Assembly (NCBI GenBank): GCA_021324015.1 | Contig: JAJPJX010000053.1 | Span: forward strand, 1-57,761 | DNA length: 57,761 nucleotides | Source: Solibacteraceae bacterium | GTDB taxonomy: Bacteria > Acidobacteriota > Terriglobia > Bryobacterales > Bryobacteraceae | Direction: 5' to 3' | Program-made: the position numbers and the translations under genes | Shown: in pieces, positions 28,023 to 35,866 of the stretch | Layout of the letters: each line of letters starts with the position of its first letter | Numbering within the stretch: the stretch's first letter is position 1 | Notes under the pieces: generated by a model | Database searches by the model: none | The model's input: only the letters and a program-made list of their open reading frames with translations | What the model was told of the DNA's origin: nothing

Positions 28023-28427
28023 TTAGTCCTTCTTTTCCTCGCCAGCCATCAGGGACCTCAGGGGCATCAGAGGGCCGACGGGAATGTACTCATAGTCCAC
28101 GAGGTTCACTTTGTGAAGTGGAAGCCCTTCCATCAGTGTCTGGGCTTCAGCAAGGTCTTTCGCGTCGAGGAGAAACACGACGCCTCTTCCATCGCCGCGT
28201 GAGAACCATTGGCTGATTCTGCCATTCAGATACAACTCGATGGTCGCCCGGATCTCAGCCGGCATCACCTTCATGACCTGCTGAGGCGTGACGCCCTGCT
28301 TCGCGGTGAGTATGACCAGTACCGCCGTCGTCTTCGGTCGCGGAGGCGGGGTGGATTGAGCCTGCAGGACGGTGCCGGCCAGCGGCAACTGGGTAAGAAT
28401 CGGGATCAGAAGCGATTTCAATTTCAT
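28023..28427 (-). CDS. exported YCII/muconolactone-isomerase-like small protein
   Basis: 134 residues with a signal peptide (LLIPILTQLPLAGTVLQAQS) and AAGGAGA just before the ATG. The mature part (VLVILTAKQGVTPQQVMKVM, RGVVFLLDAKDLAEAQTLME, GLPLHKVNLVDYEYIPVGPL) has the ferredoxin-like alpha/beta pattern of YCII and muconolactone-isomerase-like dimeric barrels. No catalytic residue can be named. Between it and the membrane protein gene (27841-28022) nothing is recognised. Confidence 0.65.
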   Translation of the reverse strand: MKLKSLLIPILTQLPLAGTVLQAQSTPPPRPKTTAVLVILTAKQGVTPQQVMKVMPAEIRATIELYLNGRISQWFSRGDGRGVVFLLDAKDLAEAQTLMEGLPLHKVNLVDYEYIPVGPLMPLRSLMAGEEKKD

Positions 28428-28583
28428 TCTCCTTGTGGTGATCGATTCGGGCGGCTTTAAGCTCGCCCTCTGTCTCTGTATTTGCCCGCGACGCCCGATT
28501 CGTGACAGGATTGCGAATGAAAGATTTCTCCGAGGAAGCCGGTCACAAACCGGCCGCGTGAGGCAAAGAGTATTAGGTTAGAA

Positions 28584-29138
28584 GTGGGCGAAGGAGAAGA
28601 TCAACTTCGTGCCTTGATGATCCGTTACCAAGGCGGATCGCTGGAAGCATTTCAGGAAATCTACGCGCAGCTCGCGGTTGCGGTGCGGCGATACCTTTCG
28701 CATCTTGCTGGCGGCTCGGAGATTGTCGACGATTTGCTGCAGGAGACGTTTCTTCAGATGCACCGATCGAGGGCCGCCTACAACCCGGCATACGCGGTCC
28801 GGCCATGGGTGTTCGGTTTGGCGCGAAATGTTTTCCTAATGAATCGGCGAGCGGCTCGCCGATTCGCGGAGGTCCATGAATCGCGTGAGGAGTTGCCGGA
28901 ATTTCCCGTCTTTCCGGAAGCTGACAGCCTCGGCTCGCGGGACGAGATCCGCAGAGGTATGGCGTATTTGTCAGCGGATCAAGCCGAAGCGCTATTGCTC
29001 CATCATCAGTGGGGGTTCAGCTTCGATGAGATCGCCGGAATGTTGGGCATTACTGCCGCGGCGGCTCGGGCGCGCGCCAGTCGCGGAATGACGGACTTGC
29101 GCGCTGCGTTGCATCATCTGCAAAGGGCTCAAGCATGA
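28584..29138 (+). CDS. ECF-type RNA polymerase sigma factor
   Basis: 184 residues from the GTG at 28584; an ATG at 28617 is a fallback. Region 2 contains GGSEIVDDLLQETFLQMHRS and RPWVFGLARNVF. Region 4 contains LSADQAEALLLHHQWGFSFD, then EIAGMLGITAAAARARASRG. Its stop overlaps the start of the NrsF-like gene by 4 nt (ATGA), the usual sigma/anti-sigma arrangement. It would direct transcription of an envelope or oxidative stress regulon. Confidence 0.93.
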   Translation: MGEGEDQLRALMIRYQGGSLEAFQEIYAQLAVAVRRYLSHLAGGSEIVDDLLQETFLQMHRSRAAYNPAYAVRPWVFGLARNVFLMNRRAARRFAEVHESREELPEFPVFPEADSLGSRDEIRRGMAYLSADQAEALLLHHQWGFSFDEIAGMLGITAAAARARASRGMTDLRAALHHLQRAQA

Positions 29139-29845
29139 TCGATCGTTCACCAAAACCGCCAGAAGCGCTGATGCGAGCGATCGCGCAGGATCTCAGACCC
29201 GTCAAGCCTTCGCCACGACCGCTCAGCCTTGCCCTCAAAACCGCGCCCGTTGCGCTACTGGTTTCCTCCCTGATCCTGCTGGCGCTCGGAATCCGAGGCG
29301 ATGCGAGCGTCTTGGGACCACTCCTGACCTGGGGCACCTCCGCTGCGCAGTTCACGTTGGCTATCGTACTCGTCTGGATCGCCGCGCATGAGAGCACCCC
29401 GGCGGGCAGGTTACCAAGGGGGACTGTATACTCGGCAGCGGTGGCAGCGTTGCTAGTTGTCGTCGCCATTACCGTGTCGACGTTCTCGATCAGCCCGGTG
29501 GGAAGCACATTGCGCGTCGGCGGCGTAGTGCGTGTCGTCCCGCCGTGGATCATGGACTTGGCCTGCGGTGTCGGAAGCACCGTCACGGGAGGAATACTGG
29601 TCTTACTTTTCACTTGGGTATTCCGAAACTCGCTCGCGATCCGGCCAACTCTCGCGGGTGCACTGTATGGCGCTGGCGCGGGCGTTGCGATCAATGCGGG
29701 TTGGCGTATTGCTTGTCCGTATCCCACACTGAGGCATGCGCTTGGAGCGCATGGTACCGCGATTATCGCCACCGTCGTCTTAGGAGCCCTCATCGGGAGG
29801 TTCCTTGGGGCTCGCAGATTCCGCAGCGCAGACAAAAGCTCTTGA
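29135..29845 (+). CDS. NrsF/DUF1109-type membrane anti-sigma factor
   Basis: 236 residues with a short cytoplasmic N-terminus (about 40 residues) followed by six hydrophobic helices. The family end motif is present as GWRIACPYPTLRHALGAHG. NrsF proteins hold a cognate ECF sigma factor at the membrane until an oxidant or other signal releases it; the cysteine in RIACPYP is a candidate sensor residue. Overlap with the sigma gene by ATGA supports the pairing. Confidence 0.85.
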   Translation: MIDRSPKPPEALMRAIAQDLRPVKPSPRPLSLALKTAPVALLVSSLILLALGIRGDASVLGPLLTWGTSAAQFTLAIVLVWIAAHESTPAGRLPRGTVYSAAVAALLVVVAITVSTFSISPVGSTLRVGGVVRVVPPWIMDLACGVGSTVTGGILVLLFTWVFRNSLAIRPTLAGALYGAGAGVAINAGWRIACPYPTLRHALGAHGTAIIATVVLGALIGRFLGARRFRSADKSS

Positions 29846-30069
29846 GCTTGGCGCAGGCTGAAGCCGAGGCAAGACCCTGACGGGAACTCAAAGCGGATCG
29901 CCCAACTGGCCCTTAAGGCATTTGGGATACTGATACTTATTGTAGCCGGCCCTCTGAGTCTCCTAACGGCCTCGGGCCTTGACTCCTGCCTCGCAGCCGG
30001 CGAGCGGACTCCGAATTCCAACAGGTATTACCCCATCGCCTCCCGCGTGTGCCCCATGCATTGCGGAGA
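29846..30069. other. intergenic stretch, nothing recognised
   Basis: These 224 bases separate the anti-sigma gene from the convergent TetR gene. Short open frames have stops or no RBS, and no terminator hairpin with a T-tract is evident. Confidence 0.4.
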
Positions 30070-30669
30070 TCAGAAACTGCGCAAGAGGAAATCTCTGGTT
30101 CCCGCCAGCACTTTCTCCCGCATGGCGCGATCTGGCAGAATTCGAGCAATTTCAACGGCCCCGATCATGGCTGAAAAAATCACAAAGAAGGCCCGTTCTT
30201 TGTCCGCGGTACGGTGGCCAGGCATGAACGGCAACATTCGGCTCTTGTAATTAACGAGTTCCGCGACAATCTGCGGCTTGATTTTCTCTTCTGCCCGCGC
30301 CAGATCCGGCGAAAGTGCCGCCAGGGGGCAACCGCGCTCCGGATGTTCACAGAGTTCCAGGCTCAAGTAGGTTGTCACGATTTCCTTCCATGCCTCACCA
30401 GGCGGCGACTCTTCCGCGGCATGAGCCAGAGTATCCTCGATTTCCCGGAACCCCTCGCGAAGCGACTCCAGGAGCAGGTCGTGCTTACTTGCGAAGTGCT
30501 TGTAGAACCCTCCGTGGGTCAAGCCGGCGTCTTTCATAACGACCGAAACCGCGGCCCCGTTTAAGCCTTCGGCCCGGACCCGTCGCGAGGCGTCTTTCAC
30601 GATCTTTCGATGGATTTCGAGTTTATGTTCGGGGCGGTAGCGCACGACTATTAGGATGCTGCCGATCAT
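30070..30669 (-). CDS. TetR/AcrR family transcriptional regulator
   Basis: 199 residues from the ATG at 30669; a GTG at 30645 would give the typical VRYRPEHK beginning. The HTH is VVMKDAGLTHGGFYKHFASK, preceded by KIVKDASRRVRAEGLNGAAV. The C-terminal ligand-binding half includes ELCEHPERGCPLAALSPDLA, typical of regulators of small oxidoreductase genes. It is divergent from the NmrA-like gene at 30767 with 97 bp between the starts, so it probably represses that gene. Confidence 0.9.
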   Translation of the reverse strand: MIGSILIVVRYRPEHKLEIHRKIVKDASRRVRAEGLNGAAVSVVMKDAGLTHGGFYKHFASKHDLLLESLREGFREIEDTLAHAAEESPPGEAWKEIVTTYLSLELCEHPERGCPLAALSPDLARAEEKIKPQIVAELVNYKSRMLPFMPGHRTADKERAFFVIFSAMIGAVEIARILPDRAMREKVLAGTRDFLLRSF

Positions 30670-30766
30670 CCTTGGGGCGCAACCTCCGGGGCCGCCTTGA
30701 CCGGCCGCAAAAACCGAATCCATTGGCTTATGCACATCATCCCATGGAGCGGAAGGAAACAATCCC

Positions 30767-31252
30767 ATGTCGCATTCAATTTTGGTTACAGGCGCCGCTG
30801 GTGGGGCGCAAGGCTCCACCGGGCGCCTCGTAGCGAGTCTTCTATTGGAACAAGGCACTTCGGTTCGCGCCCTCGTCCATAAGCTCGATTCAAGGTCCGA
30901 TGAGCTGCGCCAGAAGGGCGCGGAAGTGGTGGAGGGAGACCTCCTAAACCCTGCGTCAATCCAAGCCGCCATGCGGAACGTCAAGCGGGCCTACTTTACT
31001 TACCCGGTTGCCGACGGGCTGCTGGAAGCAGCTACGATCTTCGCCGCATCCGCTCGCGCGGGGGCACTGGAGCTGGTGCTAAACAATTCGCAGTTTCAGG
31101 GTATCCCTGGCGACCCAGCCTTTCGCGACCTCCAACATGCTCCCAGCTTCCGAAATTTGCAGCATCGGCTTCTCCAGTACACGAGGCTGGGCAACTCAGC
31201 GAGAGACGCCACTTGCACCGCTGCTGGAAGTGGCTTAGAATCAAACATGTAG
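30767..31252 (+). pseudogene. truncated NmrA-family NAD(P)-binding protein
   Basis: The first 115 or so residues are a good NmrA-like Rossmann domain: ILVTGAAGGAQGSTGRLVAS, LVHKLDSRSDELRQKGAEVV and NVKRAYFTYPVADG. After LELVLNNSQFQGIP there is an imperfect internal duplication (AFRDLQHAPSFRNLQH), then unrelated sequence to a TAG at 31252. Family members are about 290 residues, so the C-terminal half is gone. The break lies next to the tRNA-Pro gene that begins 5 nt later. Confidence 0.7.
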
Positions 31253-31257
31253 AGAGT

Positions 31258-31334
31258 CGGGGCGTAGCGCAGCCTGGTAGCGCACCTGCCTTGGGCGCAG
31301 GGGGTCGGGCGTTCAAATCGCCCCGCCCCGACCA
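31258..31334 (+). tRNA. tRNA-Pro (anticodon TGG)
   Basis: 77 nt with CCA encoded. The acceptor stem pairs CGGGGCG with CGCCCCG, and discriminator A precedes CCA at 31332-31334. The anticodon stem CCTGC/GCAGG encloses CTTGGGC, anticodon TGG. The T arm is GGGCG-TTCAAAT-CGCCC. The neighbouring truncated gene suggests past integration at this site, though no integrase or second att copy is visible. Confidence 0.95.
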
Positions 31335-31421
31335 ATGAAATCAGGGGTTCCGTGAAATAAAGCAAACCAGGACGGAGCCACCAGAAAGCCTCCCGAAAGC
31401 CGAAAGACCTTCGAAAGCGTC

Positions 31422-32239
31422 TCAACGGTCGAAATCCCCGAGCGTTATCCAGTCGGTGCCATTGGTGTTTGGAAGGCAGCCGGCAATTTTCAACCGCTGC
31501 ACCAGGTCGTTCCTCCGGGCAGGTGAATTGTTCAGCCTTATGACGTGCCGTCCCGTGAGGTCCGACAGTCCACGGAGAGTACCGGCTTCAACAAGAATAG
31601 TCCGCGCCTCATCGGTAGCCAGCGCCATACCCGCTTCCAGGAGGACGTTCGGGCGAGCCTGGAAACCTGCCTCGTCCCGATCTGGGGATTTGCGCAACTC
31701 CACCCGCAGTTTTACCTCCTCATCGGGAGTCATCAGAACAAGAAAGGCCTGCGCCATGGCGAAAGCAGCAGTGAGAATTTCGCCGACATAGGGCGACGCC
31801 TTGCCAGTCTTGAGAACGGCATCGTTCCACTCTATGGGCCTCAGGTCCAACGCCCGGAGGAGGTTGAACATATCGGTCCTCATTGCGTCATCTTGCCCAT
31901 ACACGACCATAACGGTCTTAGCACGCTCAGGAGTGGAGCCGTTGTCGTTCTTCGCGGCACCGGGCGTGGCCAACTTTAACCGGGCAACCGCGTCGCGCTG
32001 CAGAACCCACCCATCCTTGGTCCTGACGAACGCCCTAGACTTGCCCACAATGTCTGAGATGTTCCTTGGTGCCTTGATGTGGCAGCGTCGTAACACCTCG
32101 CGATGGCACCGGGCGTGATGGTCTCCCCAGCGACGGCGGAGAGGAAGTACCCAAAAACGGCTACAGCGTCCTGGTGCTTCGCCAGCAGGCTGTTTACTTC
32201 AGGGATTGAACCCAGGAAACTCTCAAGTGCATCGGTCAT
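31422..32239 (-). pseudogene. TIR-like nucleotide-binding effector gene, frameshifted
   Basis: From the ATG at 32239 the first 53 codons (ALESFLGSIPEVNSLLAKHQ, then GYFLSAVAGETITP) run to about 32080, where the reading continues in another frame with KAPRNISDIVGKSRAFVRTK. This joins a winged-helix-like N-terminus to a C-terminal TIR-like domain of the CAP12/PCTIR kind (PF10137): VMVVYGQDDAMRTDMFNLLR, FLVLMTPDEEVK, FQARPNVLLEAGMALA. Such domains in bacterial immunity degrade NAD or bind nucleotides. The break is either a real mutation or one sequencing error. It follows the chimeric gene at 33359 by 19 bp. Confidence 0.7.
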
Positions 32240-32258
32240 CTGGTTGCGCCCGTGGCTC

Positions 32259-33359
32259 CTACTCCGTGTCCTCGCCCGCGATCATAGCCTTGACCTTCCT
32301 AATACCAGCTTCAGTGACTTTATACAGCTTTCGCGCCTGTTTTGTGTTGCCGCTCTTTCTGAGCTGCAAAACGTACGCGGGCTTCTGGCCGATCAGGGGA
32401 TTTAACGCCATGGTAATGTTTCCGAGTCCGTGGCCTAGATGTTTCAGTTCCTTGTTGACTGACTGGCCATCAAAACCCTGGTTGCCTTGGCACACCTGGA
32501 CCCAGTAAGCGCCCACCAAGGCGCGCAATGAATCCGTGTTGGGGCTGCATGCGTCGAACAGAGTCGCGAAATCCTCAAAACTCTGCTGATCCTTCTGCTC
32601 CGTCACCGCTTCCTCGGGTTCTGGTCGGGGCGGTGGAGCTACAGGGGCTCCATTAATCTTGAAACGGTCCACGATGTAGCGAATCACGCGGGTGCGCTGA
32701 TCGTCTTCCAATGCAGTCACCACTGCTGCAATCTCTGTAAAACTGCCGGAGGAGTTGCCGGACCGTCCAACCCTGCTGCAAGAGGCTGAGGGCCAGGCGG
32801 CCCGGCCGGTCTGCTTCAGGTGTGCCGCCGCCAGCGTCATGGCTTCATTGAACGAGTAGCAGCCCTCCGACAAGCGGTGCTCACCGATTCGGCCCGGCAC
32901 GCGGTCATCCGCCACCACCGCCCTCCGGCAGATCGCGGCAAGGATGGCCCGGCCGCGTGGATCGGTGGCCACGTCTCCGGCCGACAGGATGACGGCCCGC
33001 GCCAAGGCCCGCCACGCGCCCGGCTCCGGCCGGAGGTCAACCCGGTCCATGGCAGCAATGACAGCCGGGCCAAGCGCCCGCTGGATCAACCTCCGTTCGG
33101 CAAGGTCCATACCAGAATGGCTGGATCGAACGACGGAGTAGTCGCCGCTTCCCTGTCCTTCAGCCGGAAAATAATACCCTTCAGCCAACACGGCTCCCGG
33201 CGCGAATACACCGATTTCGGCCACTTGGCGGACGATTTCACAGTTTCGGCATGCCCCCGCCGTCCACGAGAGGTCGAACGGTGTGGATGAGGATTGCCCA
33301 GATGCGATTGCGGCCATCGCGAACGGGAAAATTGCGCAGAGAAACCCGCGAGGTGCCAT
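32259..33359 (-). CDS. chimeric protein: signal peptide and unknown N-terminal half joined to a TIR-partner C-terminal domain
   Basis: 366 residues from the ATG at 33359. Residues 1-22 look like a signal peptide (CAIFPFAMAAIASG), and residues 23-200 are an unrecognised Cys-containing domain. From about residue 205 the sequence changes to a charged, cytosolic-looking module: EIAAVVTALEDDQRTRVIRY, SFEDFATLFDACSPNTDSLR, SVNKELKHLGHGLGNITMAL and KSGNTKQARKLYKVTEAGIR. I recognise this module from small proteins encoded next to TIR-like effectors. An extracellular leader in front of it makes little sense, so the gene may be a fusion product. The TIR-like gene follows at 19 bp. Confidence 0.6.
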   Translation of the reverse strand: MAPRGFLCAIFPFAMAAIASGQSSSTPFDLSWTAGACRNCEIVRQVAEIGVFAPGAVLAEGYYFPAEGQGSGDYSVVRSSHSGMDLAERRLIQRALGPAVIAAMDRVDLRPEPGAWRALARAVILSAGDVATDPRGRAILAAICRRAVVADDRVPGRIGEHRLSEGCYSFNEAMTLAAAHLKQTGRAAWPSASCSRVGRSGNSSGSFTEIAAVVTALEDDQRTRVIRYIVDRFKINGAPVAPPPRPEPEEAVTEQKDQQSFEDFATLFDACSPNTDSLRALVGAYWVQVCQGNQGFDGQSVNKELKHLGHGLGNITMALNPLIGQKPAYVLQLRKSGNTKQARKLYKVTEAGIRKVKAMIAGEDTE

Positions 33360-33401
33360 ACGCTCTTCGAACTTGAATGAGAATTGTAGCTTTTTTCGCT
33401 G

Positions 33402-33441
33402 TCGCATTCCGTGTTTGGCAATATTGCAAAAATGCGATAAT
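33402..33441 (+). promoter_or_regulatory. candidate promoter/operator of the HigBA operon
   Basis: A perfect 7-bp inverted repeat, TCGCATT at 33402-33408 and AATGCGA at 33431-33437, flanks TTGGCA (33415-33420) and overlaps GATAAT (33436-33441) just upstream of the toxin gene. Spacing between the hexamers is 15 bp, shorter than ideal. HigA-type antitoxins autoregulate by binding such inverted repeats. The region also lies between divergent genes. Confidence 0.4.
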
Positions 33442-33450
33442 ACGCCCGAC

Positions 33451-33753
33451 ATGCAGGCCCGCTTTCGGCATATCGTCGAGTTGATCCAGGGATACGGCCT
33501 CGAACGAGTTCATGAGCCGCACATAAAGTACCTGGAAGGCCCATTGTGGGAAATGCGCATGAAGCGTAAGGACGGGATATCAAGGGCGGTCTACGTCACC
33601 GCGAAAGGCCAGCGGGTCGTTGTCGTCCCAGTGTTCGTCAAGAAAACGCAGAAGACGCCCCGGCGAGAGATCGAAATCGCCCTGCAAAGGGCCCAGGAGG
33701 TACAGGATCAAAGAAACGCACGACGGCTGATGATCTCCACAAGAAGTGGATGA
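33451..33753 (+). CDS. HigB/RelE-type toxin (phage Gp49-like)
   Basis: 100 residues. The pattern GLERVHEPHIKYLEGPLWEM, KDGISRAVYVTAKGQRVVVV, then FVKKTQKTPRREIEIALQRA is that of the Gp49-like HigB family, ribosome-dependent mRNA interferases. RAVYVTAKGQ and the terminal KKTQKTP are the family core. The toxin gene precedes the antitoxin gene, as usual for HigBA, and overlaps it by ATGA. It probably serves island maintenance or phage defence. Confidence 0.9.
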   Translation: MQARFRHIVELIQGYGLERVHEPHIKYLEGPLWEMRMKRKDGISRAVYVTAKGQRVVVVPVFVKKTQKTPRREIEIALQRAQEVQDQRNARRLMISTRSG

Positions 33754-34007
33754 AGAATCCGAAGTACCGGCGCGAATATGAAGCGCTGAACGAAGAGTTT
33801 TCGCTTGCCGCCGCGCTGATCGAAGCGCGCGCCCGCGCTGGCCTCACGCAAGAGCAGGTAGCGCAGCGTATGAAGACCACACAGGCCGTGGTAGCGCGTC
33901 TGGAAGGCGGCGGAAGCATGCCCTCGACGCGAACACTCGAGAAATACGCCAAGGCGACTGGAACGCGGCTTAAAATCAGTTTCGAGCCGGAAGGGGCGCG
34001 GCCGTAA
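33750..34007 (+). CDS. HigA-type XRE antitoxin
   Basis: 85 residues with an HTH of the XRE family (ARAGLTQEQVAQRMKTTQAV, then VARLEGGGSMPSTRTLEKYA). The start overlaps the toxin stop as ATGA. It should neutralise the toxin and repress the operon through the inverted repeat near 33402-33437. Confidence 0.92.
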   Translation: MKNPKYRREYEALNEEFSLAAALIEARARAGLTQEQVAQRMKTTQAVVARLEGGGSMPSTRTLEKYAKATGTRLKISFEPEGARP

Positions 34008-34061
34008 TGTCAATTTCAGTCAGGTGAGGACAACGTCGATAAGTCGTCTGAAGCAATTCCT

Positions 34062-34406
34062 TCAACGGGCCGGTATTTTATATCGCGGCAGCTTCTCGCT
34101 AGTCTCTCGGGATGGAGTCAGACAGATCCGCCTCTGGGCTAATGCGCCGATCTTTGGCGTCACGATGCTGATCACTTCCGCTTCGTTCCAAACGCGCTCC
34201 ATCAGTGCGAGAACGTCTTTCCGGGCGACGCCTGGGTCAGCAGACACAAACACCACTCGCTCGGCGCGGTACTTCATGACCTCGTGAATTTGAGAAACGG
34301 CCTGGTCTACGTTCGCGTCTGGTTCCGCATTCACCCGCAGACGATGCGGAATGGCTGGAACGTTGGAAGCGCACCGACCTGTGGCCTGTCGTGCGCGAAC
34401 AGGCAA
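34062..34406 (-). pseudogene. ExbD/TolR-like C-terminal remnant
   Basis: The middle of this frame resembles the periplasmic C-terminal domain of acidobacterial ExbD/TolR proteins: RVVFVSADPGVARKDVLALM, RVWNEAEVISIVTPKIGALA, then RRICLTPS. The N-terminal membrane anchor is absent and no ExbB or TonB gene is near. The first 25 or so residues look like junk. I take it as a gene fragment. Confidence 0.45.
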
Positions 34407-34519
34407 CCTCGGTCATGGGGCCGGGCGACGAACGGCACATATTCTCCCAGTTCTGCCTTAATCCTGCCGAGGAAGCCCGGAGCGCTTCAATCCGGGCGCG
34501 GACTGTCGTTCGGCCATGA
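34328..34519 (+). pseudogene. fragment of an unknown protein gene
   Basis: A 63-codon stretch ending at TGA (34517-34519) reads like a real protein C-terminus (DDAEWLERWKRTDLWPVVRE and GDERHIFSQFCLNPAEEARS). It has no start or RBS and overlaps the end of the ExbD-like remnant on the other strand. The family is not recognised. Bases 34520-34678 downstream hold nothing apparent. Confidence 0.3.
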
Positions 34520-34678
34520 GCTAATCCGGCACAAACGCTTTGCCTGCCCCAACTCTTCGTTGAGTTGCCCCTCACGTCTCTTAGGGCTCTCATACTAATG
34601 GAGTTCCGAAAGACGTGACTCGACCCAGTCCCGGGACTCCCGCGATTAGCGGATAATAAGGCGGGAAAGGAGCGTATT

Positions 34679-35842
34679 GTGCCAGGATACTCGCGGCGAC
34701 AGATGATTGCGGGGGCCGCCGGCGTTGCCGGTCTGGCCACCCTTCCGGCGTGCACCGCCGGCAGGAAAGAGCGGCTGACGATTACGCAGGTAGAGCTGTT
34801 CCAGGTAGTCGTGCCCATGAAGCCGGATTCCACGGCGGAGGCCGCGCTGGCCGAATCCAGCCGCTTCGACCTCGTGCCGAAGGCCATCCTCAAGGTGCAC
34901 ACCGATTCCGGCATCATCGGCATCGGCGAAAGCGGGCGCGGCGAGGACTTCGCCGGCATCCAGCGCAACGCGGAGTTCCTGCGCGGCAAGAAGGTCCTGG
35001 ATTTGAACCTCAATCGCCTGGACCTGCCCTCGCCCGCCGGCACGGCTGCCTTCGAGATGGCGCTCTACGACACCGTGGGCAAGGCCGTCGGCTGGCCGGT
35101 GTATCAACTGCTCGGGGGCCTCGCGCAGACCAAGGTGCTGGCGGGCTACTGGACCGGCCGCAAGACGCCCGAAGGCATGCGCCGCGTCGCCGAGCGCGCC
35201 CTGGCCGGCAAGTTCACCTGCATCAAGACCAAGTGCAAGCAGGGCGACCCCATCGTCGAAGCGGTCGAGATGGTGGCCAAAGTGGCGCCCGGGATCAAGG
35301 TCATCGTGGACCCCAACACGCGCTACGACGGCCTCAAAGCCTTCCTGCCGGTGGCCAAGGCGCTCGACGGCATCGGCAACATGCTGGTCTTCGAGGACCC
35401 CTTTGACAAGAGCGACTTCGAGGGCTACCGCGAGCTGCGCCGGCAGGTGAAGACGCACGTGGCCCTGCACCTGGGCGACCCCAAAGCCATGATCCGCGGC
35501 ATCCGCGAGCAGGCCTGCTCGGTCTTTAACACCGGCGGGAATCCCGGCATGGCCAGCTTCGTTGCCAACTGCTACCTGGCGGGCGCCGCGGAGATGCCCG
35601 TGTGGCACGGCTCGGGCAACGACCTGGGCATCATCGACGCCTCCTACCTGCACTCCTGCGCCGCCGCGCCCAACTGCACGCTGCCCAGCGATATCCTGAG
35701 CTACCTGCGGGAAGACGACCTGATCGTCCAGCCCATCGAAATCAAGGACAGCTACGCCGTGGTGCCGCACACTCCCGGCCTGGGCGTGGAGCTGGACGAA
35801 GACGCGGTGAAGAAATATCGCCCGGCGGGCACGGCGACGTAA
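34679..35842 (+). CDS. exported enolase-superfamily lipoprotein (sugar-acid dehydratase/racemase-like)
   Basis: 387 residues from the GTG at 34679 with AAAGGAG 6 nt upstream. The signal combines SRRQMIAGAAGVAG with a lipobox LPAC near residue 25, so both Tat export and lipid anchoring are possible. The mandelate-racemase-like barrel carries KTKCK (KxK), IVDPNTRY, VFEDPF and HLGDPKAM for the acid-base Lys and the metal ligands. It is distinct from the relative at 18673. It heads a plus-strand group with the membrane-bound dehydrogenase, aldolase and DUF1080 genes, consistent with dehydration of a sugar acid outside the cytoplasm. Confidence 0.83.
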   Translation: MPGYSRRQMIAGAAGVAGLATLPACTAGRKERLTITQVELFQVVVPMKPDSTAEAALAESSRFDLVPKAILKVHTDSGIIGIGESGRGEDFAGIQRNAEFLRGKKVLDLNLNRLDLPSPAGTAAFEMALYDTVGKAVGWPVYQLLGGLAQTKVLAGYWTGRKTPEGMRRVAERALAGKFTCIKTKCKQGDPIVEAVEMVAKVAPGIKVIVDPNTRYDGLKAFLPVAKALDGIGNMLVFEDPFDKSDFEGYRELRRQVKTHVALHLGDPKAMIRGIREQACSVFNTGGNPGMASFVANCYLAGAAEMPVWHGSGNDLGIIDASYLHSCAAAPNCTLPSDILSYLREDDLIVQPIEIKDSYAVVPHTPGLGVELDEDAVKKYRPAGTAT

Positions 35843-35866
35843 ACGGAAAAATCCGGTGAGCGGCAA

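Noticed and set aside
31335-34680. Integrase or transposase gene accounting for the island
   Set aside because: None of the open frames here resembles a tyrosine or serine recombinase or a known transposase; mobility is inferred only from the remnants and the tRNA.
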